Shown here one piece after another: positions 17,567 through 26,617 of a stretch of DNA of 64,000 bases. Made by a program: the position numbers and the translations under genes. Each line of letters starts with the position of its first letter. Within the stretch, counting starts at the first letter, position 1. This stretch comes from Tepidamorphaceae bacterium (GTDB taxonomy: Bacteria > Pseudomonadota > Alphaproteobacteria > Rhizobiales > Tepidamorphaceae), in NCBI GenBank assembly GCA_028279445.1, contig JANQNT010000004.1:1-64000 (forward strand). The letters are read 5' to 3'. Below the pieces are notes generated by a model, which saw only the letters and a program-made list of their open reading frames with translations, made no database searches and had not been told where the DNA came from.

Positions 17567-20233
17567 ATGGAACTCTTCTTCATCCTGATCCTGATCGGCA
17601 TCATGGCCTACGCGCTGGGCTCCGGGTATCCGGTCGCCTTCGCGCTGCCGGGCTCGGCCATCGTCACCATCGCGCTTGCCGCAGGCCTCGGCTACCTGTT
17701 CTACGGCGATGTCGATTTCTTCTTCACCCATGGCGGTCCGGGCCAGTGGCTCAGCGCCGGGGTCACCAATTACCGCGGCGTCTACTGGGAGGCGGAACGC
17801 GACACGCTGATTGCGATCCCGCTGTTCGTGTTCATGGGGATCATGCTGCAGCGCTCCAAGATCGCCGAGGACCTGCTGGTCACCATGGCCCAGCTCTTCG
17901 GCCCGATCCCCGGCGGCCTTGGCATCTCGGTCGTCTTTGTCGGCGCACTGCTGGCTGCCACCACCGGCATTGTCGGCGCAACCGTGGTTGCCATGGGCCT
18001 GATCTCGCTGCCGGCGATGCTGCGCAACAAATACTCGCCCGCACTGGCCACCGGCACCATCGCCGCATCCGGCACGCTGGGGCAGATCATCCCGCCATCC
18101 ATCGTGCTGATCATCCTCGCCGACCAGCTTGCCAGCGCCGTCGACCAGGCCGGCACCAGCCGCACCGCGCTCTACAAGGAGTCCACCGGCGAGCTCACCA
18201 TGCCGTCGGACTTCGCGGTGACCTCCACCAGCGCCGGCGAGATGTTCCTGGGTGCCTTCGTCCCCGGCCTCATCCTGGTCGGGCTCTACATGCTGTTCAT
18301 CCTCGGCTTCGCGCTGGCGCGCCCGCACATGGCGCCCGCTGTGCCGCGCGAGGGCGGTATCGACCGCGCCTTCGCCTTCAAGGTGTTCATCACCCTGATC
18401 CCGCCGCTTGCGCTGATCTTCATGGTGCTGGGCTCGATCATCTTCGGCATCGCGACCGTCAACCAGGCCGGCGCCATCGGCGCCGTCGGTGCCATGCTGA
18501 TGGCCGGCTACCGCCTGCGCGAGGGCAAGCCCGGCGCCTTCACCCCGTCGATCATGGCGATCATCGCGGTACTGGGCATCTTCGTGCTGCTGAGCTTCCA
18601 CACCGTCAACGTCAAGCGCATCGAGACATCCCAGGACGTCACCGCGCTGATCATCGCGATTATCGCCGTGTCGCTGCTGCTGATCGCCATCTTCTGGAGC
18701 GGCTGGCGCACGCTGAAGATCGAGGACACCCTGCGCGGCGTCATGATCGACACCGCCAAGACCACCTCGCTGGTGTTCATCATCCTGCTCGGCGCGGCGA
18801 TGCTGACGGCGGCCTTCCGCGCCTTTGGCGGCGAGGACCTGGTGAAGGACTTCCTCGGCGGGCTGCCGGGCGGCTTCTGGACCCAGTTCGTCATCGTCAT
18901 GCTGGTCATCTTCATCCTCGGCTTCTTCCTCGACTTCATCGAGATCGCCGTGGTGGTGGTGCCCATCGTCGCCCCGATCCTGCTCGCCGACCCGTCCGCC
19001 AACGTCACCGCCGTGTGGCTCGGCGTGATGATCGGCCTCAACATCCAGACCTCGTTCCTCACACCGCCCTTCGGCTTCGCCCTGTTCTATCTGCGCGGGG
19101 TGGCACCGGCGACGGTCAAGACGATCGCCATGTACAAGGGCGTCATCGCCTTCATCGCGCTGCAGCTCATTGCGCTGGTCATCGTCGGCACCAATCCGGG
19201 ACTGGTGAACTACCTGCCCAACCGCGCCTCGCTGCTGTCGGACACCGCGCCACCGCCGAAGAACCCGCGCCTGCAGTTCTGCATGGAAGAGTTCACCGCC
19301 GAGCGCTTCGCCGCGGACGGCCAGCGCATCGAGGCGGCCATCGAGGCGGCATCGACGATCGACGTGAGCTACCTGCCCGAGGATATGCGTGAAGAACTCG
19401 CCGAGGGCATCGGCAAGACCGCCGACGCGATCCCGCTGATGGCGGCGATCGGCGAGGCGCGTCGGGCCATCGAGACCGCGACGCCCGATTACGCGCCGCT
19501 GCACGTGCAGGTGCGTGCGCTGGAACGCGATGCCCGGCGCATCGACAAGGACATCGCCGAGCTTGAGGTCATCGTGCAGCGCTCCGGTCCCAACGGTGTC
19601 TTCTCCGCAGCGCGCGGCGAGAGTGCGCGCGCAGAAATCGCCGAACTGGAAGCCGGGCGCGACGCGCTGCTGGCGCAAATTCCGGCCGAGTGGGAAGAAC
19701 GCCACAAGGTCTTCGGCGAGCTGCAACGGGCCGAGCAGCAGGCCCGCACCGCCTATCGCCGCAACGCCGACCAGGCCTACGAGCCGCTCCAGGAAGTGAT
19801 CGAAATCGTTCAGGCGACGGATGCGCTGCAAGCGACCGGCGAGAACCTGCGTGCGCTTGCCGGCGCGCTGCAGAGCGCTGCATCCGCGGAAAGCTTCCTG
19901 CAACAGCTTGAGCCGGTGCGCGAAGCGCTTGGCGACATCGCCGGTGCCGGCGACATCCGCAAGGCAATCAACGCGGCACGGCGCGCCATGCGTGGCGATG
20001 AACCCGATTCCGCAAAGGCGGCGGAGGCGCTTAGCGAAGCCGAGGCGCTGCTCGACAGCGAGCTTGCCTGGCGCCGGCAGGCGGCCGAACAGTTGCTGCC
20101 GCAGCTTGCCACCTTCGACGCAGCCATCCGCGACACCATCGGCCTGCGCGGCCAGCGCCGGTTGCCCCGCGAACAGGCGCTCTATGTCGCGGGGTGTTCC
20201 GCAAGCCACCGCAACCTGTCGCTGAGCTTCTGA
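17567..20233 (+). CDS. TRAP transporter large permease with ~340-residue C-terminal extension (DctM-like)
   Basis: Sodium-coupled transport subunit of the TRAP importer. Residues 1 to about 546 are the multi-helix DctM domain, with the PPSIVLIILADQ and GFFLDFIEIAVVVVPIVAP signatures. After NYLPNRASLLSD the chain continues for about 340 residues that are hydrophilic, Ala/Glu/Arg-rich and heptad-like, so a soluble helical or coiled-coil domain, presumably cytoplasmic. Ordinary DctM is ~430 aa. The reading frame and codon use run through unbroken, so this is not a read-through artefact. Operon partners are the Tat-exported receptor and the enlarged small permease. Confidence 0.85.
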   Translation: MELFFILILIGIMAYALGSGYPVAFALPGSAIVTIALAAGLGYLFYGDVDFFFTHGGPGQWLSAGVTNYRGVYWEAERDTLIAIPLFVFMGIMLQRSKIAEDLLVTMAQLFGPIPGGLGISVVFVGALLAATTGIVGATVVAMGLISLPAMLRNKYSPALATGTIAASGTLGQIIPPSIVLIILADQLASAVDQAGTSRTALYKESTGELTMPSDFAVTSTSAGEMFLGAFVPGLILVGLYMLFILGFALARPHMAPAVPREGGIDRAFAFKVFITLIPPLALIFMVLGSIIFGIATVNQAGAIGAVGAMLMAGYRLREGKPGAFTPSIMAIIAVLGIFVLLSFHTVNVKRIETSQDVTALIIAIIAVSLLLIAIFWSGWRTLKIEDTLRGVMIDTAKTTSLVFIILLGAAMLTAAFRAFGGEDLVKDFLGGLPGGFWTQFVIVMLVIFILGFFLDFIEIAVVVVPIVAPILLADPSANVTAVWLGVMIGLNIQTSFLTPPFGFALFYLRGVAPATVKTIAMYKGVIAFIALQLIALVIVGTNPGLVNYLPNRASLLSDTAPPPKNPRLQFCMEEFTAERFAADGQRIEAAIEAASTIDVSYLPEDMREELAEGIGKTADAIPLMAAIGEARRAIETATPDYAPLHVQVRALERDARRIDKDIAELEVIVQRSGPNGVFSAARGESARAEIAELEAGRDALLAQIPAEWEERHKVFGELQRAEQQARTAYRRNADQAYEPLQEVIEIVQATDALQATGENLRALAGALQSAASAESFLQQLEPVREALGDIAGAGDIRKAINAARRAMRGDEPDSAKAAEALSEAEALLDSELAWRRQAAEQLLPQLATFDAAIRDTIGLRGQRRLPREQALYVAGCSASHRNLSLSF

Positions 20234-20348
20234 ATCGCCGCCGGCGCAATCCTGCTATTCCGCCGCCCGGCTTGCCACGACGCGCCACGCGATCCATCGT
20301 TACGCTTAAGCCATGATGCACACGTCTTGCGGTCTCGCCGCGACGACG

Positions 20349-20456
20349 CTAGATCATCCTGTGTTTGGGCTACCTCAACCCAAACACAGAAAAGATGATC
20401 GGTTCTAAAGGGTTAGAGCAACTTGTCTGCGCCGATCCCGGCGCAGGTTGCTCTAG
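20349..20456. repeat. 108-bp double-hairpin repeat, copy 1
   Basis: Hairpin 1: GATCATC (20352) and GTGTTTGGG pair with CCCAAACAC and GATGATC (to 20400). Hairpin 2: TAGAGCAAC...GTTGCTCTA enclosing CTGCGCC/GGCGCAG. A second 108-bp copy at 51621-51728 differs at eight positions. It lies 35 bp before the glutamine amidotransferase start and may sit in its transcript leader. Confidence 0.85.
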
Positions 20457-20491
20457 AGGCACCGCAGACACACAAGACACGGGATCAAGAG

Positions 20492-21256
20492 ATGAGCGAA
20501 CGCTCGGTCATCCTCGTTACCACCGACGTCAAGGACATCGACGTCTACCGCTGGCACGCGACGCCGGAGCCCTATATCCGCGCGCTCGTCGATCACGCCG
20601 ACGCCGCGCCCCTCCTGGTGCCCTCATACGGCGAGGCGCTCGACCTGCGCAGCCTGGTGGCGCGCTGCGACGGTGTGCTGATGACCGGCTCACGCTCCAA
20701 CGTGCACCCGCCCCACTACGGCGAGGAAGAGCACGAAAAACACGGTCCCTTCGACCATGACCGCGACGCGACGACGCTCGCCCTGGCGCGCACTGCCCTG
20801 GATATGGGTGTGCCGCTGTTCGCCATCTGCCGCGGCCACCAGGAACTCAACGTGGCGCTTGGCGGAACCCTGGTCGGCGAAGTGCACGAGGACGACGAGC
20901 GCATGGACCATCGCTCGCCGGATGTCGACGACAACGACGTGCGCTTCCGGCTGGCCCATACGATCACCACGCGCGCCGGCGGCATGCTGCAGCGCATTCT
21001 GGGACCCGAGCCGATCCACGTGAATTCGCTGCATCGCCAGGCGGTCGGCAAGCTCGCCCCCGGCCTGGAGGTCGAGGCGACCGCCGAAGACGGCACCATC
21101 GAGGCGACATCGGTCAGGAATGCCCAGAGCTTCGCGATGAGCGTGCAGTGGCACCCCGAGTACTGGGCCGGCAGGGACTCGCCCTCCACGAAGCTGTTCG
21201 AAGCCTTCGGCGAGGCTGCCCGCGCCCACCGCGCCTCCAGCAGCCAGGCTGCTTGA
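20492..21256 (+). CDS. Class I glutamine amidotransferase-like hydrolase (peptidase C26, PuuD-like)
   Basis: Predicted gamma-glutamyl amide hydrolase, as in polyamine or GABA metabolism. The nucleophile Cys sits in FAICRGHQELNVALGGTL, and the His-x-Glu pair is in VQWHPEYW near the C terminus. VNSLHRQAVGKLAPG is the usual substrate-side loop. The length (254 aa) fits PuuD/YvdE enzymes. I start it at ATG 20492 (MSERSVILVT). The longer frame upstream enters the 108-bp repeat. A link to putrescine made by aguA-aguB is possible but the genes are not adjacent. Confidence 0.85.
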   Translation: MSERSVILVTTDVKDIDVYRWHATPEPYIRALVDHADAAPLLVPSYGEALDLRSLVARCDGVLMTGSRSNVHPPHYGEEEHEKHGPFDHDRDATTLALARTALDMGVPLFAICRGHQELNVALGGTLVGEVHEDDERMDHRSPDVDDNDVRFRLAHTITTRAGGMLQRILGPEPIHVNSLHRQAVGKLAPGLEVEATAEDGTIEATSVRNAQSFAMSVQWHPEYWAGRDSPSTKLFEAFGEAARAHRASSSQAA

Positions 21257-21258
21257 AG

Positions 21259-21613
21259 TCTATTCCGCTCACGCCAGTTCGCTGCGCTCACGGCTCCGCA
21301 TTCTTGCTGACCGCTCGGCTTGTCCGAAAACCGGTTCCCACGTCACACGACGTGTGTTTCGGGGCTCATGGCATCATCCTGCTCGGACGAAACGTGTGGC
21401 ACCCAGGCGTCCGACCGGACGCCCGCGCGGTCAGCGCGCCCTCGCGGAGGCATCGAGCAAAGCGAGACTTGCCGTGAGCGGAATAAAGGCGAGCGGCCAG
21501 CAAGAATCAAACCGGCGAAGCCGGCAAGCGCGACTGCGCGTCGCCCGATAGGCCGCCCCCGCGGAGCCGTGCGCGCGGACATTGTCCGGGCGCACTGGCG
21601 TGAGCGGAATAGA
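21259..21613. repeat. 355-bp element with 20-bp perfect terminal inverted repeats
   Basis: TCTATTCCGCTCACGCCAGT (21259-21278) recurs inverted at 21594-21613. A second inner pair, ACGGCTCCGC near 21291 and GCGGAGCCGT near 21561, extends the inversion. The left interior (21310-21485) is similar to 12785-12947 and carries the CCGAAAACCGGTTCCCAC core shared with the RIME-like copies. It exactly fills the gap between two convergent genes and encodes nothing recognisable. It resembles a MITE or a composite of palindromic units. Confidence 0.75.
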
Positions 21614-21619
21614 GCCGCC

Positions 21620-22297
21620 CTAACCCTCCGCCTCCGCCAGAAACCGCGTCACGTCCGACAGGCTTGCACCCTCCCGCCAGATGCTGCCCGGCAGACGTTC
21701 GGCCGGCTGGCCAAGGCGGTTCAGCCACACCACGTTGAAGCCGAAATGGGCACCCCCATGGGCATCCCAGCCGTTGGCGGAGACGAACAGCACATTTGCG
21801 GGCGGTACACCAAGACGTTGTTCGACCAATTCATAGACCCGCCCGTCGGGCTTGTTGACGCGGATGCCATCGACGGAAATCACCTCGTCGAGCAGGTCGC
21901 CGAGCCCGGATGCGGCAACGCCCGATTGCAGCATCGCCGTGCAGCCGTTCGACAGGATCGCGGTCTTGCGGCCCGCCGCGCGCAAGCCCTCAAGCGTATC
22001 GGCGGCGTCCGGATAGGCCTGGATACGATTGTACAGATCGAGCAGGCGGGCGCGCAGATCGTCATCGTCGAGCCGATGCGCCTGCATGGCAAAGTCCAGC
22101 GCCCCGGCGGTGATTTCGGCGAAGTCCGCGTACGCGCCCATCAGCGTACGCAACCAGGTGTATTGCAGTTGCTTGTCGCGCCAGACCTGTGAGAAGGCAG
22201 GCCAGGCCTCGCCAATCTCCTCCGCCAGTCGCTGCGCCGGCGAATTGACATCGAACAACGTGCCATAGGCATCGAAAACGCAGGCCCTGATTTCCAT
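21620..22297 (-). CDS. Haloacid dehalogenase type II family hydrolase
   Basis: HAD-superfamily enzyme of the L-2-haloacid dehalogenase group. The nucleophilic Asp lies in CVFDAYGTLFD at the N terminus, the Ser/Asn motif is AILSNGC, the Lys is in RVNKPDGRVYE, and the C-terminal block FVSANGWDAHGGAHFGF is diagnostic of type II haloacid dehalogenases. ATG 22297 gives the standard N terminus. The substrate may be a 2-haloacid, but many relatives act on other small substrates. It diverges from the TonB receptor across an AT-rich gap. Confidence 0.87.
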   Translation of the reverse strand: MEIRACVFDAYGTLFDVNSPAQRLAEEIGEAWPAFSQVWRDKQLQYTWLRTLMGAYADFAEITAGALDFAMQAHRLDDDDLRARLLDLYNRIQAYPDAADTLEGLRAAGRKTAILSNGCTAMLQSGVAASGLGDLLDEVISVDGIRVNKPDGRVYELVEQRLGVPPANVLFVSANGWDAHGGAHFGFNVVWLNRLGQPAERLPGSIWREGASLSDVTRFLAEAEG

Positions 22298-22662
22298 ACT
22301 CACTTGGTCTCCCCATTTCCAGCGCGAGGCCAGCCGGCCATCGCCAATACAGCGTTGCCCAGCAGCAAGCACCGCTGCGAAGGCCAAAGGCAAGCACCTG
22401 ATGGCAGATCAGGATCACGATTGCCGCGCTTGGATCGTATGAACTCATGAGTCGGCATAATTTAGAAATAATATAATTAAATATTATTACTCCAAATATC
22501 TTATAAAATAGAATAATTACAAATATATTATGTTGTGATTCAGCAACATATCGCACGATACCATGTAAGATTCATGTAGATTTTGCGCATAATTCTTGAC
22601 CTGCCTCACCCCACTGATACGACACCGCACACGAGGTGTTTTGGTTGAATCGGGGGTGAACG
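22298..22662. other. AT-rich gap upstream of the TonB receptor
   Basis: No gene. From about 22440 to 22600 the base composition drops to strongly AT-rich in an otherwise GC-rich window. It contains the inverted repeat at 22467-22488 and a possible promoter for the receptor: TTGACC (22596-22601), 16 bp, then TACGAC (22618-22623). No cobalamin-riboswitch pattern was found. Confidence 0.55.
22467..22488. promoter_or_regulatory. AT-only inverted repeat, candidate operator
   Basis: AATAATAT-AATTAA-ATATTATT is a perfect 8-bp inverted repeat with a 6-bp spacer. It lies 130 bp before the proposed -35 of the TonB receptor and 170 bp before the haloacid dehalogenase start, so it could serve either gene. 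Its composition recalls metal-responsive boxes, but no exact Fur or Irr consensus is present. Confidence 0.4.
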
Positions 22663-24858
22663 ATGATCCGGGGGCATGAGCAGTTTCGGCGTGCATTGTA
22701 TGGTGGCGTGGCCTATCTGGCGCTTGCCGCGCCGGCCTACGGTCAGGACGGCAACGGTGCGGCGGTGCTGGATACGCTGACCGTCGTCGGCACGCGAACG
22801 GAACTCTCGGTGCTCGAAAACCCGCGCTCGGTGAGTGTTGTCGGTCCGGAGCAGATCGAGCGCCAGGCGCCCTCGAGCATCGGTGAACTGCTGGAGGACA
22901 TTCCCGGCGTCGAACTCGTCGACAGTTCGGTTCCTGGCATGCGGCGCCTGAGCATTCGCGGCGAGAGCTCACGCCGCGTTACGGTTCTTGTCGATGGCCA
23001 GGTGATCACCGATCACTCGAGCTACGGCACGCCTTTGCTGATCAACCCGGCTGCCGTGGAGCGCATCGACGTCATCCGCGGCCCCGCCTCGGTGCTCTAC
23101 GGCGGCAAGGCGATCGGCGGCGTCATCAACATCATCACCAAAAAGGGCGTGCCCGGCAAAGCCGTCGAAGTCGAGATCGGCGGCACCTATTACTCAGGCT
23201 CCGATGGCGGGCAGGGCTGGGTCAATGTCGGCGGCACAGTCGGCGACTTCGACTATCGCATCACCGGCGGTGCGGCGACATTCGACGACCTGCGCGTTCC
23301 GGAAGGCCAGTTCACGGCCACCGGCCGGTTGACGACAACGGCGCACGAGAACGACGACATATCGGGGCATATCGGCTTCACCTTCGGTGAGAACCGGAAC
23401 CACTATGTGTCGCTCAAGGCCGAGCAATACCGCCTGGAATCCGAGGCCTGGACCGACCCCACGGTACTGACCGGCAATCCGCCCCTCGTCGCCGGACCGA
23501 CATTCTTCAACATCGATCTGCCAGAGCGCGACCGGCGCAAGGTGGGTATCTATTACGACGGAACCGACCTGACGGACTGGCTGGCCAAACTGCACATCGA
23601 TGCCTACTACCAGACCATCGACCGGCTGTTCGAAAACAACGTTGCCACGTTCTCACCGCCGACATTCGTTCCGTTCCCGCCGCCCGGCGGCTTCACGCCT
23701 CCGTTCACCACCTCGGTACGGTCGACGTCGGACGATACGCTGACCAACTACGGCGGCCTGGTTCAGGCCGATCTCGACCTGCTGGAGGGGCATGAGACGA
23801 TTGTTGGCGTTCAGTACCTTGCCGACGTGCTGGAAACCTCCAAGACATCGGCGGTTTCGACGACGCCCTTTATCTTCCCGGCGAGCAACAACTCCAGTTT
23901 CACCGAGGCACGGATCGATACCTTCTCGGTGTTTGCCCAGGACGCGTGGGACCTGACCGACTATCTGCGGCTGACCGCCGGCGTGCGGTACAATCACATC
24001 CGCTCCGAACTCGAAGAGGTCGTCAGCACGCAAGTCGCCCTGACGCCGGGTTCGCGCACCCAGGATCAGGTGTCGTCGAGCGTCGGCCTCACCTACACCG
24101 GCATCCCGGACACCACGTTCCGCGTGCTCTACTCCAGCGGCTATATCAGCCCGACCCTGCTGCAGTCCTACGGCCGCACGTCGGCCGGCGGTCAGCCCGT
24201 GTTCGGCAACCCGGGCCTGGAGCTGGAGACCGCGGACAATTTCGAGATCGGCGCGCGCTACGACCGCAACGGACTGGTGTTCGACCTCGCTGCCTTCTAC
24301 ACGATGTCGGACAACTACATTACGATCGTCGACTGCAACGCCGTCGGTGCGCCAGCCTGTCCGCAGGTCGGCCGTCCGCCTCGGATCAACGGTGTCTACA
24401 CCAACATCGACGAGTCTGTGGCCTATGGCCTGGAACTGTTCGCGCAATACACCTTCCCCGGCACCCAGTGGACACCGTATGTGAACGCGGCGTGGATACG
24501 CAGGCGTTTCGATTTCCCCCAGTTCTCCACTTATGACAGCAACGTGCCGGCATTCGCGGGACGGTTCGGCCTGCGCTACGAGTGGCAGGCACACGGCTTC
24601 GACCTATGGGCCGACTTGTTCGCACGCGCCTCCACCGAGGTGCGCGAGACCTTGCTGACGGACACCGGCATCACGACCACCAGGGTCGGTGGCTGGGGCA
24701 CGCTCAACCTGGCCTTCGGCGGCACCTACGGCGAGGACGACCATCTGCGGTTCGTCCTGGAGTTCGACAACATCACCGACGAGGAGTACCGGCCGCTCAC
24801 CGATGCGCTTCCTGGCGTCGGACGCAGCATCAAGCTGACGGTCGCCGCAACGTTCTAG
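22663..24858 (+). CDS. TonB-dependent outer membrane receptor
   Basis: Energised outer-membrane importer. A signal peptide of about 27 residues ends at AAPAYGQ, and a TonB-box-like DTLTV follows at 37-41. The plug domain (about 50-170) includes IRGPASVLYGGKAIGGVINIITKK. A 22-strand barrel ends in the typical aromatic C terminus VAATF. GGGGGTGA precedes the ATG. The substrate cannot be read from the sequence. It is co-directional with, and 99 bp upstream of, a cobalt-type nitrile hydratase operon that faces a NicO Ni/Co transporter, so cobalt or a cobalt chelate is a reasonable guess. Confidence 0.9.
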   Translation: MIRGHEQFRRALYGGVAYLALAAPAYGQDGNGAAVLDTLTVVGTRTELSVLENPRSVSVVGPEQIERQAPSSIGELLEDIPGVELVDSSVPGMRRLSIRGESSRRVTVLVDGQVITDHSSYGTPLLINPAAVERIDVIRGPASVLYGGKAIGGVINIITKKGVPGKAVEVEIGGTYYSGSDGGQGWVNVGGTVGDFDYRITGGAATFDDLRVPEGQFTATGRLTTTAHENDDISGHIGFTFGENRNHYVSLKAEQYRLESEAWTDPTVLTGNPPLVAGPTFFNIDLPERDRRKVGIYYDGTDLTDWLAKLHIDAYYQTIDRLFENNVATFSPPTFVPFPPPGGFTPPFTTSVRSTSDDTLTNYGGLVQADLDLLEGHETIVGVQYLADVLETSKTSAVSTTPFIFPASNNSSFTEARIDTFSVFAQDAWDLTDYLRLTAGVRYNHIRSELEEVVSTQVALTPGSRTQDQVSSSVGLTYTGIPDTTFRVLYSSGYISPTLLQSYGRTSAGGQPVFGNPGLELETADNFEIGARYDRNGLVFDLAAFYTMSDNYITIVDCNAVGAPACPQVGRPPRINGVYTNIDESVAYGLELFAQYTFPGTQWTPYVNAAWIRRRFDFPQFSTYDSNVPAFAGRFGLRYEWQAHGFDLWADLFARASTEVRETLLTDTGITTTRVGGWGTLNLAFGGTYGEDDHLRFVLEFDNITDEEYRPLTDALPGVGRSIKLTVAATF

Positions 24859-24957
24859 GATATGCTGAGACTGGCATCTCGCCCAGGACTTCCAAATCGC
24901 CGCCAAAGCCGCGACACTCGCCCGCATTGATCGGGCCGGACGCGGAGGCGGCAGGCA

Positions 24958-25623
24958 ATGGCGGGCGAGGAGCACGGCAACGGCCATCACCGTGGTCATG
25001 ATCATGATCACGACTACAGTGAACTCGACGAGACCGAGCTGCGCGTGCGGGCGCTGGAATCGCTGCTGATCGAGAAAGGCTATGTCGACCCGGCCGCCCT
25101 CGACGAGTTGATCGAGACCTACGAGACGCGTGTGGGTCCGCGCAACGGCGCGGCCGTCGTTGCCCGCGCCTGGAGCGATCCCGCCTTCATGCAGGCGCTG
25201 CGCAACAACGCGACAGCGGCCATCGCCACACTCGGCTTCACCGGCCGCCAGGGTGAGCACATGGTGGCCGTGGAGAACACGGCCAATACCCACAACATGG
25301 TCGTGTGCACCCTGTGCTCCTGCTATCCGTGGCCGGTGCTCGGCCTGCCGCCGGTCTGGTACAAGTCGCCACCCTACCGGGCCCGCGCGGTGTCCGATCC
25401 GCGCGGCGTGCTGACCGAGTTCGGCGTAACGCTGCCGCAAGGCACCAACATCCGCGTCTGGGATTCGACCGCGGAGGTGCGCTACCTCGTCATCCCGATG
25501 CGCCCGGACGGCACTGAGGAGATGCGCGAGGAACAACTCGCTACCCTCGTCACCCGCGATTCCATGATCGGCACCGGCCTGGCGCTGACGCCCGACAAAG
25601 CACGCGCGCAAGGACTGCTGTGA
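24958..25623 (+). CDS. nthA: Nitrile hydratase alpha subunit, cobalt type
   Basis: Hydrates nitriles to amides. The metal-binding claw CTLCSC is at residues 117-122. Thr rather than Ser at its second position marks the non-corrin cobalt type, in which two Cys are oxidised to sulfenic and sulfinic acids. The N terminus is His-rich ([14 protein letters not shown]), as in several cobalt-type alpha subunits. The length is 221 aa. GGAGG lies nine bases before ATG 24958. The beta subunit starts inside its stop codon region (TGATG). Confidence 0.95.
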   Translation: MAGEEHGNGHHRGHDHDHDYSELDETELRVRALESLLIEKGYVDPAALDELIETYETRVGPRNGAAVVARAWSDPAFMQALRNNATAAIATLGFTGRQGEHMVAVENTANTHNMVVCTLCSCYPWPVLGLPPVWYKSPPYRARAVSDPRGVLTEFGVTLPQGTNIRVWDSTAEVRYLVIPMRPDGTEEMREEQLATLVTRDSMIGTGLALTPDKARAQGLL

Positions 25624-26279
25624 TGGACGGCCCGCACGATCTTGGCGGCAAGCCCGGTTTCGGCCCCGTCGTGCCGGAACCGAACGAACCTGTCTTCCAC
25701 GACGCGTGGGAGAAACGTGCTTTCGCGCTGACGCTCGCCATGGGCTTCACCGGCACCTGGACCATCGATACCTCACGCCACGCCCGCGAGCGCATCCCCC
25801 CAGCGGATTATCTCACCATCGGCTACTACCGCGTCTGGCTGGAAGGCCTGTGCACGCTGCTCAAGGAACATGATCTGGCAAGCGCGGACGAAATCGCTTC
25901 GGGCAAGAGCGCCGCGCCGCCCGTCCCGGTCAAACGCATCCTCAAGGCAAGCGACGTCGCCGCCACGCTGGCCAAGGGCGGTCCGGCAAGCCGCGAACCA
26001 GACGCACCGGCACGCTTTGGCGTCGGCGACCGTGTCCGCACGCTTGCAGCGGGCGTCGACCACCACACCCGCCTACCGGCCTACGTGCGCGGGCAGATCG
26101 GCACCATCGCGCAGGTGCACGGCTGCCACGTCTTTGCGGACACCAACGCCCACGGCCGGGGCGAATGTCCGACCTGGCTCTACGGCGTCGCGTTCGATGC
26201 AGCCACCGTCTTCGGTCCGTCACGCGCCGGCGATAGCCTGCATCTGGATCTGTGGGAGCCCTATCTTGAACCAGCCTGA
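25623..26279 (+). CDS. nthB: Nitrile hydratase beta subunit
   Basis: Partner of the alpha subunit, forming the active-site cleft. It begins [16 protein letters not shown], the classic beta-subunit N terminus. The C-terminal SH3-like part runs from FGVGDRVRTL through YVRGQIGTIAQVHGCHVFAD to the WLYGVAFDAATVFG block. The start is ATG 25623, overlapping the alpha stop (TGATG), with GTG 25620 directly in front. It is translationally coupled and overlaps the accessory gene by 14 bp. Confidence 0.95.
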   Translation: MDGPHDLGGKPGFGPVVPEPNEPVFHDAWEKRAFALTLAMGFTGTWTIDTSRHARERIPPADYLTIGYYRVWLEGLCTLLKEHDLASADEIASGKSAAPPVPVKRILKASDVAATLAKGGPASREPDAPARFGVGDRVRTLAAGVDHHTRLPAYVRGQIGTIAQVHGCHVFADTNAHGRGECPTWLYGVAFDAATVFGPSRAGDSLHLDLWEPYLEPA

Positions 26280-26613
26280 CCTGGCCAGAAGCCCCGGCAT
26301 CCCCACCGATGACGACGGCCCCGTCTTCGCCGAGCCCTGGGAGGCAAGGGCCTTCGCGCTTGCCCTGCGCTGTCACGAACAAGGGCTGTTCGACTGGCCG
26401 AGCTGGGCCGAGGCGCTGGCGGCAACGATCCGGGAGGAACCGGAGCTTGCCTATTACCGGCAATGGCTGCTGACGCTCGAGACGCTGCTTGCCCGGACCG
26501 GCACGGTGCCGGATGCCGAACGGCTCCAGCGGATCGACGCCTGGAACCGGGCCGCCCGCGCCACGCCCCATGGCGAACCGATCGTGCTCGGCCGCGACAC
26601 GCAGGATACCTGA
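26266..26613 (+). CDS. Nitrile hydratase accessory protein (activator, P14K-type)
   Basis: Small chaperone-like protein that inserts cobalt into, or matures, the alpha subunit. Its 115 residues resemble the N-terminal domain of the beta subunit: GPVFAEPWEARAFALALRCHEQGLF is the signature, and YYRQWLLTLETLL follows. I propose a TTG start at 26266, seven bases after GGGAG. An ATG is not available in a sensible place. The gene overlaps the beta subunit by 14 bp and is followed four bases later by the metallophosphoesterase. Confidence 0.85.
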   Translation: MNQPDLARSPGIPTDDDGPVFAEPWEARAFALALRCHEQGLFDWPSWAEALAATIREEPELAYYRQWLLTLETLLARTGTVPDAERLQRIDAWNRAARATPHGEPIVLGRDTQDT

Positions 26614-26617
26614 AACG

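Noticed and set aside
17543-20209. Open frame of 888 codons on the strand opposite the TRAP large permease
   Set aside because: It mirrors the permease codon for codon, its translation is Asp/Gln/His/Gly-rich low-complexity without family motifs, and the opposite strand has a full TRAP operon. GC-rich third positions keep the antisense frame open.
22298-22662. Cobalamin riboswitch before the TonB receptor
   Set aside because: The gap is AT-rich and lacks the conserved B12 box; the receptor cannot be called BtuB on this basis.
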